From Candidula unifasciata (lineage: Eukaryota > Mollusca > Gastropoda > Stylommatophora > Geomitridae): a stretch of 64,000 nucleotides of DNA. Both the position numbers and the translations under genes were made by a program. Below, piece by piece: positions 10,083 to 20,565 of the stretch. The stretch covers positions 342,001 to 406,000 of the forward strand of contig CAJHNH020006135.1 of NCBI GenBank assembly GCA_905116865.2, written 5' to 3'. How positions within the stretch are numbered: position 1 is the first letter of the stretch; the number at the start of each line of letters is the position of its first letter. The notes beneath the pieces were generated by a model, which was given only the letters and a program-made list of their open reading frames with translations, did not search any database and was not told the origin of the DNA.

Positions 10083-10677
10083 GCAAGAAAAAGGAGCACT
10101 GATCTAAAAGAACCGGGAGCACTGATCTCTAAGAACCAGGAGCACTGATTTCTAAAAACCGGGAGCACTGATTTCTAAGAACCAGGAGCACTGATCTCAA
10201 AGAACCAGGAGCACTGATCTCTAAAAACGAGCAAGAAAAAGGAGCACTGATCTAAAAGAACCGAGAGCACTGATCTCTAAAAACCAGGAGCACTGATTTC
10301 TAAAAACTGGGAGCAGTGATCTCTAAAAACTGAGAGCACTGATCTCTAAGAACCAGGAGCACTGATCTCTAAGAACCAGGAGCACTGATCTCAGAGAACC
10401 AGGAGCACTGATCTCAAAGAACCAGGAGCACTGATCTCAAAGAACCAGGAGCACTGATCTCAAAGAACCAGGAGCACTGATTTCTACAAACAGGGAGCAA
10501 TGATCTCTAAAAACCAGGAGCATTGATCTCAATCAAAGAACCAGGAGCACTGATTTCTACAAACAGGGAGCAATGATCTCTAAAAACAGGGAGCACTGAT
10601 CTCTAAGAACCAGGAGCACTGATCTCAAAGAACCAGGAGCACTGATCTCAAAGAACCGGGAGCACTGATCCCTGTCA
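10083..10677. repeat. 23-bp minisatellite, about 25 copies
   Basis: The unit is approximately AACCAGGAGCACTGATCTCA plus AAG, and exact 23-base spacing is measured at 10381, 10404 and 10427. Variants (TCTCTAAG, TTTCTAAA, ACCGGG) are mixed. A longer block containing GAGCAAGAAAAAGGAGCACT occurs twice (about 10080 and 10229), so some segments were copied as blocks of several units. The unit is not a multiple of three and the frames break. Confidence 0.95.
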
Positions 10678-10984
10678 ACACCGGGGTTGGTAAAAGAAGG
10701 AGAACTCACTGTGACTGCAAAGCTGTAACTGCAGTTCAACCCAGTTCACTTCCCATAATAAAAAAAGTTGTGACAGAACACTACAATAGGTGACGCCTTC
10801 AACAACTCTGACCTCACCTGAGAATACATTCATGTCTTGTAACAGAGTAATGCATCAAGAATAGTAATCCCTAATAAGTGCAATCAAAGGGTGAGAAAAA
10901 GATGATGGCAGAAAGAAAGGATGAAAGAACAGAGGTTTCAGACAATCATAACAAAACTGGTAATTTTAGGGTAGAACGAAAGTA
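10678..10984. other. Short stretch without recognised gene
   Basis: No exon or repeat supported. Confidence 0.4.
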
Positions 10985-11185
10985 TGGTTTATGGTTTGGT
11001 TTATTCAATGGATCAACATCATGGCACACGGATGTAACCTATAAGTGCTCTGTTCTACTTCTAACTCAAGCCTGAGTTTGAAACAACTCAGCGCAGTGCA
11101 CAAACTCCACTGCACCAGCGAGGATCCTGAAATACTTTGAATAGATTTTAAACTCCAAATTTAGCCTGGGCAGTGACGTTAGAAT
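10985..11185 (-). mobile_element. SINE family D, 3' part only
   Basis: Matches the 3' half of the complete copy at 56620-57019 in reverse: AAGTGCT, CTCAAGCCTGAGT, GCGCAGTGCACA, CCAGCGAGGATCCTGAAATA, and a TTTAGCCTGGGCAG end. The tRNA-like head is absent (5' truncation). Confidence 0.65.
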
Positions 11186-11720
11186 GAAAGTAGGGAGGAA
11201 GAAAGCAAGGAAGTACAAGAAGGCAAAGAAAATAGAGATGAGTAGATAAAAAGAACCAACAGAAGTAATAACTAAAGACAATTTTTTTTTAAAGTAAATA
11301 AGGATAGGTGGAGGGAGACGGGCTCTTATAATAATAATTACATGTTCTTGAAAAAAAGTTAAGTTGAAGAACAAAAAATAATTGGAAAGGCAGAATGGCA
11401 AGTTAAAAAAAAAAAAAGAAGAAGAAGAAAAGAAGTAGGAAAAGTAAAATATAACAATGCGCCTGAATAAAACAATAATGAGAGTGGAAGTAAAAGATGA
11501 GGGAGAGGGAATTAGAAGAAAAAGAAAACAATGTAAGAAAATAGGAGTCAAAGAAGATTATATTCACTGGAAGAATTTAGAGTCAATGAAGAAAACATTT
11601 CATATAATTAACAATAAATACAACAGTGGTGGAGGTAAAAACAAAGAAGGCAAAAGGCTGTGGCTGCCAGTCAGACTGATAAATATATTCACTCTACAAT
11701 AGCAACTATTTTTTCTTTCC
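11186..11720. other. A/G-rich stretch without recognised gene
   Basis: The composition opens a 161-codon minus-strand frame made of Phe/Ser/Leu, which I attribute to base bias. Confidence 0.5.
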
Positions 11721-11724
11721 TATT

Positions 11725-11965
11725 AGATTCACCAGCTGCAAACATTGATGGAAATTTTTTTAGTCATGTTTCAGAGCTTTTCGTGCATATCCGCTTTACA
11801 GATCTGTCTTACTTGAATGCAGACTGCTGGCATCGCAGCCAGATGCACCCCGACTTCAACAGAAACCCCCCTCCCCCCACATTATAAAAAAAATTAGCTT
11901 TTACAAACTTATTGTGGGCAGTGGATCTACTTATCCCCCCCCCCCCCTCTTTCCACCCGAAAAAT
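11725..11965 (-). mobile_element. Diverged SINE family A copy with poly-C
   Basis: CACCAGCTGCAAAC, GTTTTACAGATCTG-like, TTGAATGCAGACTG and GCAGATGCACCCCGACTTC follow family A order in reverse. After GGGCAGTGGATCTACTTATC comes a C run at about 11935-11947, where intact copies have TTGTTTTCCCC. A repeat of ATCTATTTATCCCCCC follows at about 12005-12020. Confidence 0.55.
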
Positions 11966-12338
11966 AATTTTAAAAGTTGTCAGCTTTTACGACAAGCTTA
12001 TTGGATCTATTTATCCCCCCGCCCCTTTTTTTCCCCTCCAGTGAGGCCCCGATAAAGCACCCGCCTCGCAATATAATTTAAAAAAAAACACCGACAGCGT
12101 CTGTAAAAAGTAATAATAATAATCGAGACACAGAGAGAACATTTCACAATATATTGCCCGGGATATCTGGCCGTATCTTGTCAGACGCATAAATAAACAC
12201 AATTACATCAATGTGAACTGAAACAACACAACCAAACTTTCCAGCCCACATACTTAAAACTGTGTTACATTAAGGAAGTGAAATTTCCGTTCCCGATACT
12301 ATTTATAGTTTTGAGAGTATTGTTTAAAACAGCAGCAG
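11966..12338. other. Stretch without recognised gene
   Basis: Contains a second pyrimidine/C-rich segment (12010-12040) and no supported exon. Confidence 0.4.
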
Positions 12339-12339
12339 G

Positions 12340-12655
12340 CAGAGGCGGTGGAACACGGGTGTCTCTTAGCTTCCTGAAACAGAGGGTGTGGCGGCTAGAC
12401 ACTCGCCTGCGGACCGGAAAGTCATGGGTTCGGGTCCTGACGGAACCGGGCTTTCTTCAAAAATGACCTTAGCTCCCAGGTCGACCCAGCCTTGAGTGGG
12501 TACCAGGTGCGGGCCTGGGAAGTAATGGTGACCAGCGTGATGTTGCCCACGTCAACAAACAAGTGTCGATTAGTCTATAAAATATAGGACAAGTCTTATA
12601 TTACCTAATACATCTGAAGGCATGGAAAAGGTCCTTTACTTTAGTTAAGTTTAAC
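12340..12655 (+). mobile_element. SINE family C copy, near full length
   Basis: The tRNA-like head has GTGGCGGCTAGACACTCGCC and box B GGGTTCGGGTCCT. The body reads CAAAAATGACCTTAGCTCCC, GACCCAGCCTTGAGTGGGTA, GACCAGCGTGATG and TAGTCTATAAAATATAGG, and the tail is GGCATGGAAAAGGTCC. It is one of the better-kept copies and defines the family orientation. Confidence 0.8.
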
Positions 12656-12689
12656 TGAAACAGTGTTCTAGGACCATCACTAGTTTGTT

Positions 12690-12848
12690 AGGGGATGACA
12701 GATATACGGAGGTATCGGAAAGTTAGGAGATGTGATTTACGTAGGTTTCGGAAAGTTAGGAGATGTGATTTACGTAGGTTTTGTAAAGTTAGATGTGATT
12801 TACATAGGTTTCGGAAAGGTAGGAGATGTGATATACGGAGGTTTCTGT
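12690..12848. repeat. 33-bp repeat, first array (about 5 copies)
   Basis: The unit is GGTTTCGGAAAGTTAGGAGA plus TGTGATTTACGTA or TGTGATATACGGA. The same unit in the same orientation forms a second array at 17727-17995. A 33-base unit keeps the frame, so short open frames here are artefacts. Confidence 0.9.
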
Positions 12849-13490
12849 GACGAAACCACCTCAGTGTTTTCATGAGTTAGTACTTCTAATAATTTCTTCT
12901 GGTTACAGAGAGACAGAGAATTATATTTGCTATGCCCTAAGCCTGAATATTACTTTAAACCAACACAAGGGATTTGAAAATTGTTTAAACTTAGTTTCCC
13001 GTCTCTCGCCAGACAAAGCAACCCAGCCTTGTGTAAAATTACCTAACATTATCTATAGATTCGTTTTACAAGCCAGTGTCATATAATTATCTCCAGACCA
13101 GTGACACTTAGGGGCCAGCAACTGGGAATTAATTATCACACATGAGATTATCTTCCTTGAACTGCAGACCAGTCCCTGGTGTCGTAGTGGTTACATAACC
13201 AGCCAGGGTGGGCCCATTCAACTGACAAGATAAAGGGGAATTAACTTGGTCAAGTAGGAAACACAATGGCTTCACTGACCGTCTTTTCATAAATTTTCCA
13301 ATCAGATTAGGTGTAAACTAGATTGCCACTTAAGAATGTGTGATCTTGGAAAGGCCGTTCACTTCAAGTGACAGGCCCATTGATAGCTATTTTGATCTGC
13401 AAGGTACTTCTGGGGCGTGGCTAAGATCTCTTGTGGGACAGGTTAGGTACTAGGAAAGGGTGGAGTTAACTTTGCTAGTAGACTGCGAGC
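12849..13490. other. Stretch without repeats; possible 5' flank of the exon at 13491
   Basis: Contains a tRNA box A-like GTGTCGTAGTGGTTAC near 13177 and a KLF/SP-type GGGGCGTGGC at about 13412-13421, 70 bases before the candidate start codon. No TATA box is evident. Confidence 0.3.
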
Positions 13491-13599
13491 ATGTCAGAAC
13501 TACCTCATAGTGCCGCCAGCAAGCCAAAACTCAGACCTACAGCAGAAAAGTATTTCTCACTGGTTGAATCTTGTTTGGCAATTGCTGGAACGTTTCCAG
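13491..13599 (+). CDS. Candidate first coding exon (unknown protein)
   Basis: An ATG with G at -3 (GAGCATGTC) opens 36 codons. They start MSELPHSAASKPKLRPTAEK, end with SLVESCLAIAGTFP, and run straight into a good donor (CCAG|GTATGAG). The exon ends in phase 1. A KLF/SP-like box lies about 70 bases upstream and no repeat overlaps. I do not recognise the protein and cannot place the next exon, so this could be chance. Confidence 0.3.
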
Positions 13600-14200
13600 G
13601 TATGAGTGTATATTATTTTTTTAATCTTTTATTCATAGGTTAGGAGATAAATTAGTCTATACTTCCTTTTCTTATTTTTCTACACATTCTGCTTGAAAAA
13701 ATTCTTGGTTAGTATTCAGTTATTCCTGTTAGGGAACTGCTAAACTATTCCTATTTCTTGTATGTTTGTGTCACATGTTTTTCAGTGTATGTTTTCATGT
13801 GTATAAAATAAGATGTGAACAATGACATTTGCTATAATGAAATGTAATTATATTGTTTCAATTATCAATCCAAAACCCGTGCTTGTACCCTGGGGAAAAT
13901 CATGCCCATAAATGCAGCCATGTGGTTGCATTTTAATAGCTTATCCTGTGCGCACTGAAGAGACAATATTCCAGACAACATGCACCTATAAAGTGGTTTG
14001 AGTTTTCAGCATATGTACATGTAAAAACAATGTCAGCCAGATTGTAAGTCTGAGTGAAGACGGACAGCAGACTTAGGAAGTCAACTATCATGACAGTACA
14101 TGACAGGGAAGCCAGGATATGTGACGTCAATGTAAGACATAAGACCTTCAGACTAGACTAGAGAGCATGTGGAAGATTGAGGAGGAGATATGTTATGTCT
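13600..14200. other. Stretch without recognised gene
   Basis: AT-rich. It would be intron 1 if the exon at 13491 is real. Confidence 0.4.
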
Positions 14201-14202
14201 AT

Positions 14203-14221
14203 TCATATATATATATATATA

Positions 14222-14283
<62 letters not shown>

Positions 14284-14284
14284 G
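14203..14284. repeat. (AT)n followed by (TTAG)n
   Basis: About 9 AT units, then about 15 TTAG units. The TTAG tract is best read as the 3' tail, (CTAA)n on the minus strand, of the LINE that follows. The AT tract is one flank of its target site; the other flank is the longer tract at 16841-16916. Confidence 0.9.
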
Positions 14285-15430
14285 GGTTATCCTCATTGCA
14301 CTCCGGACATGTCCATAGGTGCTCAGATCCTCCCCTCAGTATGAACCCCAACGTCCGATGGCTAATAGTACCAGTTCTATGTTGATTAACAAGTCTTCTG
14401 GCGTAGCTGGTGTGCGTCTCGTTTTTTGCTGTGCCGACCTTAATTCCCAAGTCTGCCATTCTGGCGAGTGATGTGGATTCACTGCCACCAAAGTCGTCTA
14501 TCCTTCCCATTTCTCTGAGGGCATTGATAATATCAGCATGATCCATAGGCTGACCGTCGGTAGTGATAGCGGATCCAGCCAACCTGTCAGCTCTTTCATT
14601 TCCATCGACGCCTGCGTGTCCCGGAACAAAAATAAAGGTGACTCCACGGACAGTGGACTTCTGTAATGATTCAAGCCATTGTCTTCGCACTGAACCTGCC
14701 TGAACCCTCCGGATCATACTCACTGAATCACTGAGTATACACACGCGGGTGTATTTTTGTGTTTCAAGCCAGGCAAGCGCTTGTGTCACTGCCATCACCT
14801 CCATCGTCATGCTGCTGGTTGTCATGGAGAAGGCGCCGTTGGCTTCTTTGACTGTTCTGCCCGCTGAGCGTGCTGTAAATGCCCATGCGCTTCTTCTTTG
14901 GCGTATAACGGATCCGTCTGTATAGATTATTGCATCTGCTTCGTCTGAATTTTCACCGATGAGAGCGTTGACCTCTGCATTAACAGCAACAGGATTCTCT
15001 TCTCTACATTGCCTGTTGAGTGTGACAATACAGGAAAATGTACAAATAAACGCCTGAGGCACAGGTATCCATTCTGCACCAGGTATGATGTCGGTTAGGC
15101 TGCATATTTGCCTAATATCTTCTGCCCGACCTAGCCACGATTTCCCCCTCTTCAGTCTGTCGCCCTTTTCACTAAAAAGCGCTTGATGCAGTAGGTGTTT
15201 CTTATCAGCACATATTTTGAGATATGCCCGAGCCCTCCACATCCTGATCCTTTGGTTCATTGTTGGAAAGTCAAGTAGATACCTCATTGCTCCACAGGAT
15301 GTGTCTCTTGTACATCCCAAAATAATGCGCATGGCTTCATTTTGCACCTTTTCGAGTCGTTCGATCTGGGAGGCACTGACAGTGAGGATGGCCAGAGCGT
15401 ATTCTACAGAGCCTTCTACAATAGACGGCA
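14274..15430 (-). pseudogene. LINE A1, 3' part: RT thumb plus RNase H domain
   Basis: The open minus frame covers the end of a reverse transcriptase (SASQIERLEKVQNEAMRIIL, then GCTRDTS), a linker, and a complete RNase H domain. Visible RNase H landmarks are IIYTDGSV (first Asp), TSSMTMEVMAV (Glu), ILSDSVSM (second Asp) and FVPGHAGVDGNERADRLA (His and last Asp). A Cys-rich end follows (LWTCPECNEDNPTN), whose stop codon TAA comes from the (CTAA)n tail, so there is almost no 3' untranslated region. An RNase H after the RT points to the I/Jockey-type superclade. The frame is intact over about 380 codons, so the insertion is fairly young. It is joined head to head at about 15430 to its own inverted 5' part. 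Confidence 0.8.
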
Positions 15431-16837
15431 CCTCGGACAGCTCATTCTTGTTCGTGACCACATACCGGTGTCTGAGGTGGACATGTCTAAGTGGAATAAT
15501 GACGACCTACAAGTACACGCAGTCAGAGTGATGGGCCCGGCCCAGTTTGTGATTGTCAATGTGTACGCCTGCAATGGAAAGGTGGATACAGCGAAATGGC
15601 AGAGTTTGCTCCAGACGGAGGAAAAGAAAGTCCTTTACTGCGGAGATTTCAACGCCAGAGGAAACCAGTGGGGCAATGTAATCACTAATAAACAGGGGGA
15701 AGACCTGGAGGATGCCCTAGTGTCTGCCAATCTAGTATGCTTGAACGACGGAAAGGTTACCCGAATGGCAACACGACAAGGGGATTCTGACAGCGTAATT
15801 GACCTGGCCCTAGTGTCTTCCTCCATTGCATCAGGATGCAGGTGGAGCACACTGGAATACCACGACAGTGATCACTTTCCTTGCGTCGTCCTGGTAGAGA
15901 AGAGCAACAACAAAGGTCATGTAATCAATGTGCCTGCTTTTATATATGACCGTACAGGGCAAGATGCCATTAGCAAAATCCGACGACGTAAAACAAGAGC
16001 AGATCGCAGACGGCGGGAGAGATGGGCCCAGCCACCATGGTGGAATGAAGTAGTCAACATGGCGTGGCTAAAAAAAAGGAAAGCTGTCAAGGCATGGCAA
16101 AAGGCAAGGAAAATTGATCCGTCACTTTCTGAACGCCTGATCAGTCTGAAAGATGAGGTCAACAAGCAGACAATGGCTTTCAAGTTAATTGCGAAGGAAG
16201 CTAAGACAGCGAAATGGAACGAATTCTGCAAGAGCGTTTGCTCCGAGGGATCTCTTGTGACATTCTGGCGCCTTCAACGGAGCATGCACGGCGCCGCACG
16301 ACCAAGGGGTATCCCTGATTTTCAGGGTACAGACCTGATATGGCAGAGAACTGATGCTGATAAAGGAAAAACCCTTCTGGCGCGCTACTTGAAGCAAACT
16401 GACCAAAAAGACGAAGCTACAAGAATAGGGGTTAAGATGAAACTGTCGAAGCTGTGCGAGAACACTGTGCTAGGCACTGATCTCACAATCACTGCAGATA
16501 CCTTAAGAACTTGCCTCAAGAAATCGCGCAGCACTGCTCCAGGCCCTGACGGCATCCGATACAACGACATGCTGATGATGTCGAATGCTGATTTGAAAAG
16601 CGTGGCAAAGGAATTCAATATCAGCATCCAGAGTGGCCAGATACAAGGGGAATGGCTCCATAGTTATTTGTTCCCACTACCAAAGCCTAATAAAGACCAC
16701 TCGAAGATCTGCGGCTACAGAATCATCTCGATGCAGAATACTGTTGGCAAACTTTTGGAAAAAATTGTCGCACAAAGATTGACCACCTACTTGGAACTAC
16801 ATGATAAGTTCCCACCAACACTTGGAGGGTACAGGTT

Positions 16838-16840
<3 letters not shown>
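15430..16840 (+). pseudogene. LINE A1, inverted part: endonuclease and start of RT
   Basis: The open plus frame contains the C-terminal half of an APE-type endonuclease (VIVNVYACNG, then VLYCGDFNARGNQWGN, then SVIDLALVSS and the catalytic YHDSDHFPCVV). A spacer follows, then the first reverse transcriptase blocks (STAPGPDGIRYNDML, LFPLPKPNKD, the diverged GYRIISMQNTVGKLLEKIV and PPTLGGYR). It stops at the (TA)n tract. The RT core with the FADD site is missing between this part and the part at 14274-15430. Orientation and order fit twin-primed insertion: the endonuclease end lies at the inner junction and the RT end lies at the outer flank. Confidence 0.8.

Positions 16841-16916
<76 letters not shown>
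16841..16916. repeat. (TA)n microsatellite, about 75 bases
   Basis: Pure TA flanking the inverted end of LINE A1. With the AT tract at 14203 it suggests insertion into a TA microsatellite. The YIYIYI frames through it are artefacts. Confidence 0.95.
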
Positions 16917-16919
<3 letters not shown>

Positions 16920-17099
16920 ATTAATATGTGCATTTTTAGTGTAAGTATAGATACTACACATATGTGTTTGTTTAACAGCTCCCGTCGGGGTGTAGACGTC
17001 TGCTCTGATAGAATTAGATGTCGCATGCATGAACCAACGTTGTTGGAGATCGACAGGCTGGAAACAGGCGGAGAATAAGCCAAAACAGACACAGGAAGT

Positions 17100-17430
17100 G
17101 GTGTAAGAGCTTGACAGTACCTCACGGCTGTCAGAGGTTCTATAACGTTATAAGTTACGTCCCCACATTGTTTGTAACTTTATTACCATCATCACACCAC
17201 TCTAACCCCAGGTGCTCAGTTTGTAGCTGAAGCATCTCATCACTATCATACCATTAGCCAGTCACTGTGTAAACACAACAAACCGGCGAATTTCATTTAA
17301 CTGATTGTTAGTAAATAAAGCTGTATGTCCATTTTTATACTACATCGTTTTTTAGATTCCAAGTGTATTCAGTCTTACCTGTTTAACTAAACAGTTAGAT
17401 AAAATTACATTTGGTGGGGGCTCATTAATA
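17100..17430 (+). mobile_element. Possible LTR end with primer-binding-like site
   Basis: A segment with AATAAAG near 17315 ends in ...AAAATTACA and is followed at once by TTTGGTGGGGGCTCATTA. That layout (LTR ending in CA, then a T.TGG.GGGGGCTC primer-binding-like word) resembles Gypsy-type LTR elements. No gag or pol is seen downstream, where a minisatellite begins at 17727, and no second LTR is seen. The start of the LTR cannot be fixed. Confidence 0.25.
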
Positions 17431-17726
17431 ATTCTAAACCAGGGGAGGAGGAAGTCGGAGGGGTTGTGTATCTTGATATCTCATTGGGTTCATCTTGATA
17501 TCTATCTATCCCTTCTTCTACTCCGGTGGGTACTAAGTGCAGCTGTTGTGTATTTACATGATGAGCCAAATATGGCTGTTTTCTTGGATATCCAGGACTT
17601 TGTCTGAGATCAACATAGATCGGATAATCCAATAGTCTAGTTTCTCTGGTGGAGGTGAAGTGTTGAGAGGTAAACTCCTACTCATCACAAAAGCATCAAT
17701 CCACTTCGGACGACCGCGACAGTTTC
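17431..17726. other. Stretch without recognised gene
   Basis: A 75-codon minus-strand frame is open here, Pro-rich and unrecognised. It may be leader sequence of the LTR-like segment. Confidence 0.3.
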
Positions 17727-17995
17727 GGAAAGTTAGGAGATGTGATATACAGAGGTTTCGGAGAGTTGGGAGATGTGATTTACGTAGGTTTAGGAAAGTT
17801 AGGAGATGTGATATACAGAGGTTTCGGACAGTTAGATGTGATATACGGAGGTTTCAGACAGTTAGGTGATGTGATATACAGAGGTTTCGGACAGTTAAGT
17901 GATGTGATATACAGAGGTTTCGGACAGTTAAGTGATGTGCTATAAGGAGGTTTCGAAAAGTTAGGTGATGTGATATACAGAGGTTTCAGAATGAA
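17727..17995. repeat. 33-bp repeat, second array (about 8 copies)
   Basis: Unit GGTTTCGGACAGTTAAGTGA plus TGTGATATACAGA, same unit and strand as at 12690-12848, 4.9 kb away. Units here are more uniform at the right end, suggesting recent local expansion. Confidence 0.9.
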
Positions 17996-18575
17996 TATGA
18001 ATGAAAAGATAAATACTCAAATAAATAAAAAAAAAAGAGACAATTAAATATTCTGGCCTCATTAAACGAAACAACACTTCTTTAAAAATGATACTGATGG
18101 CGGAAAAAAGGGGTGGGGGTCGAGGGTATGATAGCAAGACGTAGACAACGATTTACATGGTAGGACAAATTTAATAAATGGCCAAAGACTAGTGTGAAGA
18201 GTGTACAACCAAGATAAAAGACAGTGCGTGTTTAGATCGACTGCAGCCAACCTTCATTGTGAAGACAGCACAAGAGTGATTATTTTTACGCTACATAACC
18301 TGTCTAAAACAAATTGTAAGGGTTAATCACCCCTCCTCTTTCCAATACACAGAAATTATGCTGTAAGTACGTATTTTTACATTTCATATTCTTCTAAATA
18401 TATTACTACACATTTACCAGCACATTATTATTTTTATTATTATTATACAATTGTGCTAGTTTAAAATAACACATTGTCTACAATTTGATTGTTAACCTAT
18501 AAGCATTTTACTGTGTTTTGTAAAGATAGCTCTAGTAATTGTGCTGTTTCCATTTTCTGCGATGAGCCTCTAATG
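17996..18575. other. Stretch without recognised gene
   Basis: AT-rich, no exon supported. Confidence 0.4.
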
Positions 18576-18576
18576 T

Positions 18577-18993
18577 GTGTGTGTGTGTGCGCGCGCGCGC
18601 GCGTGAAGGAATTGAGATAAAGTGCACAGAGAGACAGCCGACATGTAGAGATAACTTAGATAAAATGCACAGAGAGACAGACGACATGTAAAGAAAACTT
18701 GGATAAACTGCACAGAGAGACAGACGACATGTAGAGAGAACTTAGATAAAGTACACAGAGAGACAGACGACATGTAGAGATAACATAGATAAAGTGCACA
18801 GACACAGACGACATGTACAGATAACTTAGATAAAGTGCGCAGAGAGACAGCCGACATAAAGAGAGAATGTAGATAAGGTTCACAGAGAGGCAGACGAAAT
18901 GTAGACAAAATGTACTGAGAGACAGCCGACATGTAGAGACAACCTAAAGTGCACTGAGAGACAGCCGACACGTTGAGACAACCTAGATAAAGT

Positions 18994-19072
<79 letters not shown>

Positions 19073-19410
19073 AAAGGTAGAGGCAATTTAAATAAAGCGT
19101 ACTGACAGACAGCCGGCACGTAGAGACAACCTAGATAAAGTGCACAGAGAGACAGCCGCCACATCGAGACAATCTAGATAAAGTGCACAGAGACAACCTA
19201 TATAAATTGCATAGAGAGATAGCCGACTTATAGACAATCTAGATAAAGTGCACAGAGACAGCCGACATATAGAGACAATCTAGATAAAGTGCACAGAGAG
19301 ATAGCCGACATACAGAGACAATCTAGATAAAGTGCACATAGAGACAGCTGAATTATAGAGGCAATCTAAATAAAGCGCACTGAGAGTCAGCCGACACGTA
19401 AACAATCTGT
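18577..19410. repeat. 43-bp minisatellite with embedded (GA)n
   Basis: Begins after (TG)n(CG)n at 18577-18603. The unit is roughly AGATAAAGTGCACAGAGAGA plus CAGCCGACATGTAGAGATAACTT. Spacing is exactly 43 at 18623, 18666 and 18709; later units vary and shorten. A pure (GA)n tract at about 18998-19065 has grown out of the AGAGAGA part of one unit. Confidence 0.95.
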
Positions 19411-19655
19411 ATTTATACTCATATTAACTGTTGCAGTATGTACAATGGCGCCGTTGTGAGTCTGTAGTCGGTATGTGGGCAGACGATTTGTCGTAGCGCG
19501 GGAAGGAATAACGGCAGCGGCGTGCTTTTGACTCGAGCGTTGTTTCTGATTGATGGAGTGGGTTTTGTGGTGTGTGTAATTGTTTCTGTGCCAGACAGCA
19601 GATAGATGACTTCGACGTGTTTGTTAACAGCTCCGGCAGAAACAAAGACAGTGAC
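19411..19655. other. Short stretch without recognised gene
   Basis: Moderately GC-rich relative to its surroundings. No exon supported. Confidence 0.4.
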
Positions 19656-20565
19656 GTGCAATCTGTCCATGTTCTAGTTGCTACGTCCAATCTGTCCATG
19701 TTCTAGTTGCTACGTCCAATCTGTCCATGTTCTAGTTGCTAGATCCAATCTGTCCATGTTCTAGTTGCTACGTCCAATCTGTCCATGTTCTAGTTGCTAC
19801 GTCCAATCTGTACATGTTCTAGTTGCTACGTCCAATCTGTCCATGTTCTAGTTGCTACGTCCAATCTGTACATGTTCTAGTTGCTAGATCCAATCTGTCC
19901 ATGTTCTAGTTGCTACGTCCAATCTGTACATGTTCTAGTTGCTGCGTCCAATCTGTCCATGTTCTAGTTGCTACGTCCAATCTGTACATGTTCTAGTTGC
20001 TAGATCCAATCTGTCCATGTTCTAGTTGCTACGTCCAATCTGTACATGTTCTAGTTGCTGCGTCCAATCTGTCCATGTTCTAGTTGCTAGATCCAATGTG
20101 TCCACGTTCTAGTTGCTACGTCCAATCTGCCCATGCCCTAGTTGTTATTTTCAATCTGTCGTTCTTTTAGTTGTTACTTCCATTCTGTCCATGTCCTCGC
20201 TGATACTTCCAATCTGTCTATCTCTAAGTTTTAGTACTTTCAATCTGTCCATGTCCCAGCTGTTAAACTTCCAATCTGTCCAAGTCTTAGTTTCTATCAA
20301 TATACCCATGCCCTAGTTTTTATTTTCAATCTGTCCAAGTCTTAGTTACTTTTAAAATGAACATGTCTTACTTGTTATTTTCAAGCTGTCAATGTCCTAG
20401 TTGTTACTTCCAATCTGTCACAGGTCATAATACATTTTTATTTCTTTATATCTTAGCTGTTACTTCCAATCTGCCCATGTCCTAATTATTACCTTAAACC
20501 TGTCCATGCCCTAGTTGTTACTTGCAATCTGTTCATGATCTGACGCTGAACGTTCTCTGTCCTAG
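19656..20565. repeat. 29-bp minisatellite with higher-order pattern
   Basis: The unit is GTTGCTACGTCCAATCTGTC plus CATGTTCTA (29 bases). About 16 near-perfect units run to about 20130, then decayed units of the same motif run to about 20565. Variant positions (ACGTCC, AGATCC or GCGTCC; TGTCC or TGTAC) recur in a four-unit order from about 19850 onward. LINE A2 interrupts the array at its right end. Confidence 0.95.

Noticed and set aside
10083..10677. Resemblance of the 23-bp array to a CRISPR
   Set aside because: Units abut without unique spacers and are degenerate; this is a minisatellite in animal DNA.
11066..11551. 161-codon Phe/Ser/Leu minus-strand frame
   Set aside because: It follows from A/G-rich composition and overlaps a SINE D fragment.
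14221..14284. (TTAG)n as an interstitial telomere repeat
   Set aside because: The unit is four bases, not TTAGG or TTAGGG, and it sits exactly at the 3' end of a LINE, so it is the element's tail.
16836..17030. YIYIYI open frames through (TA)n (also at 26.8, 55.4 and 60.5 kb)
   Set aside because: They translate a TA microsatellite and have no other coding signal.
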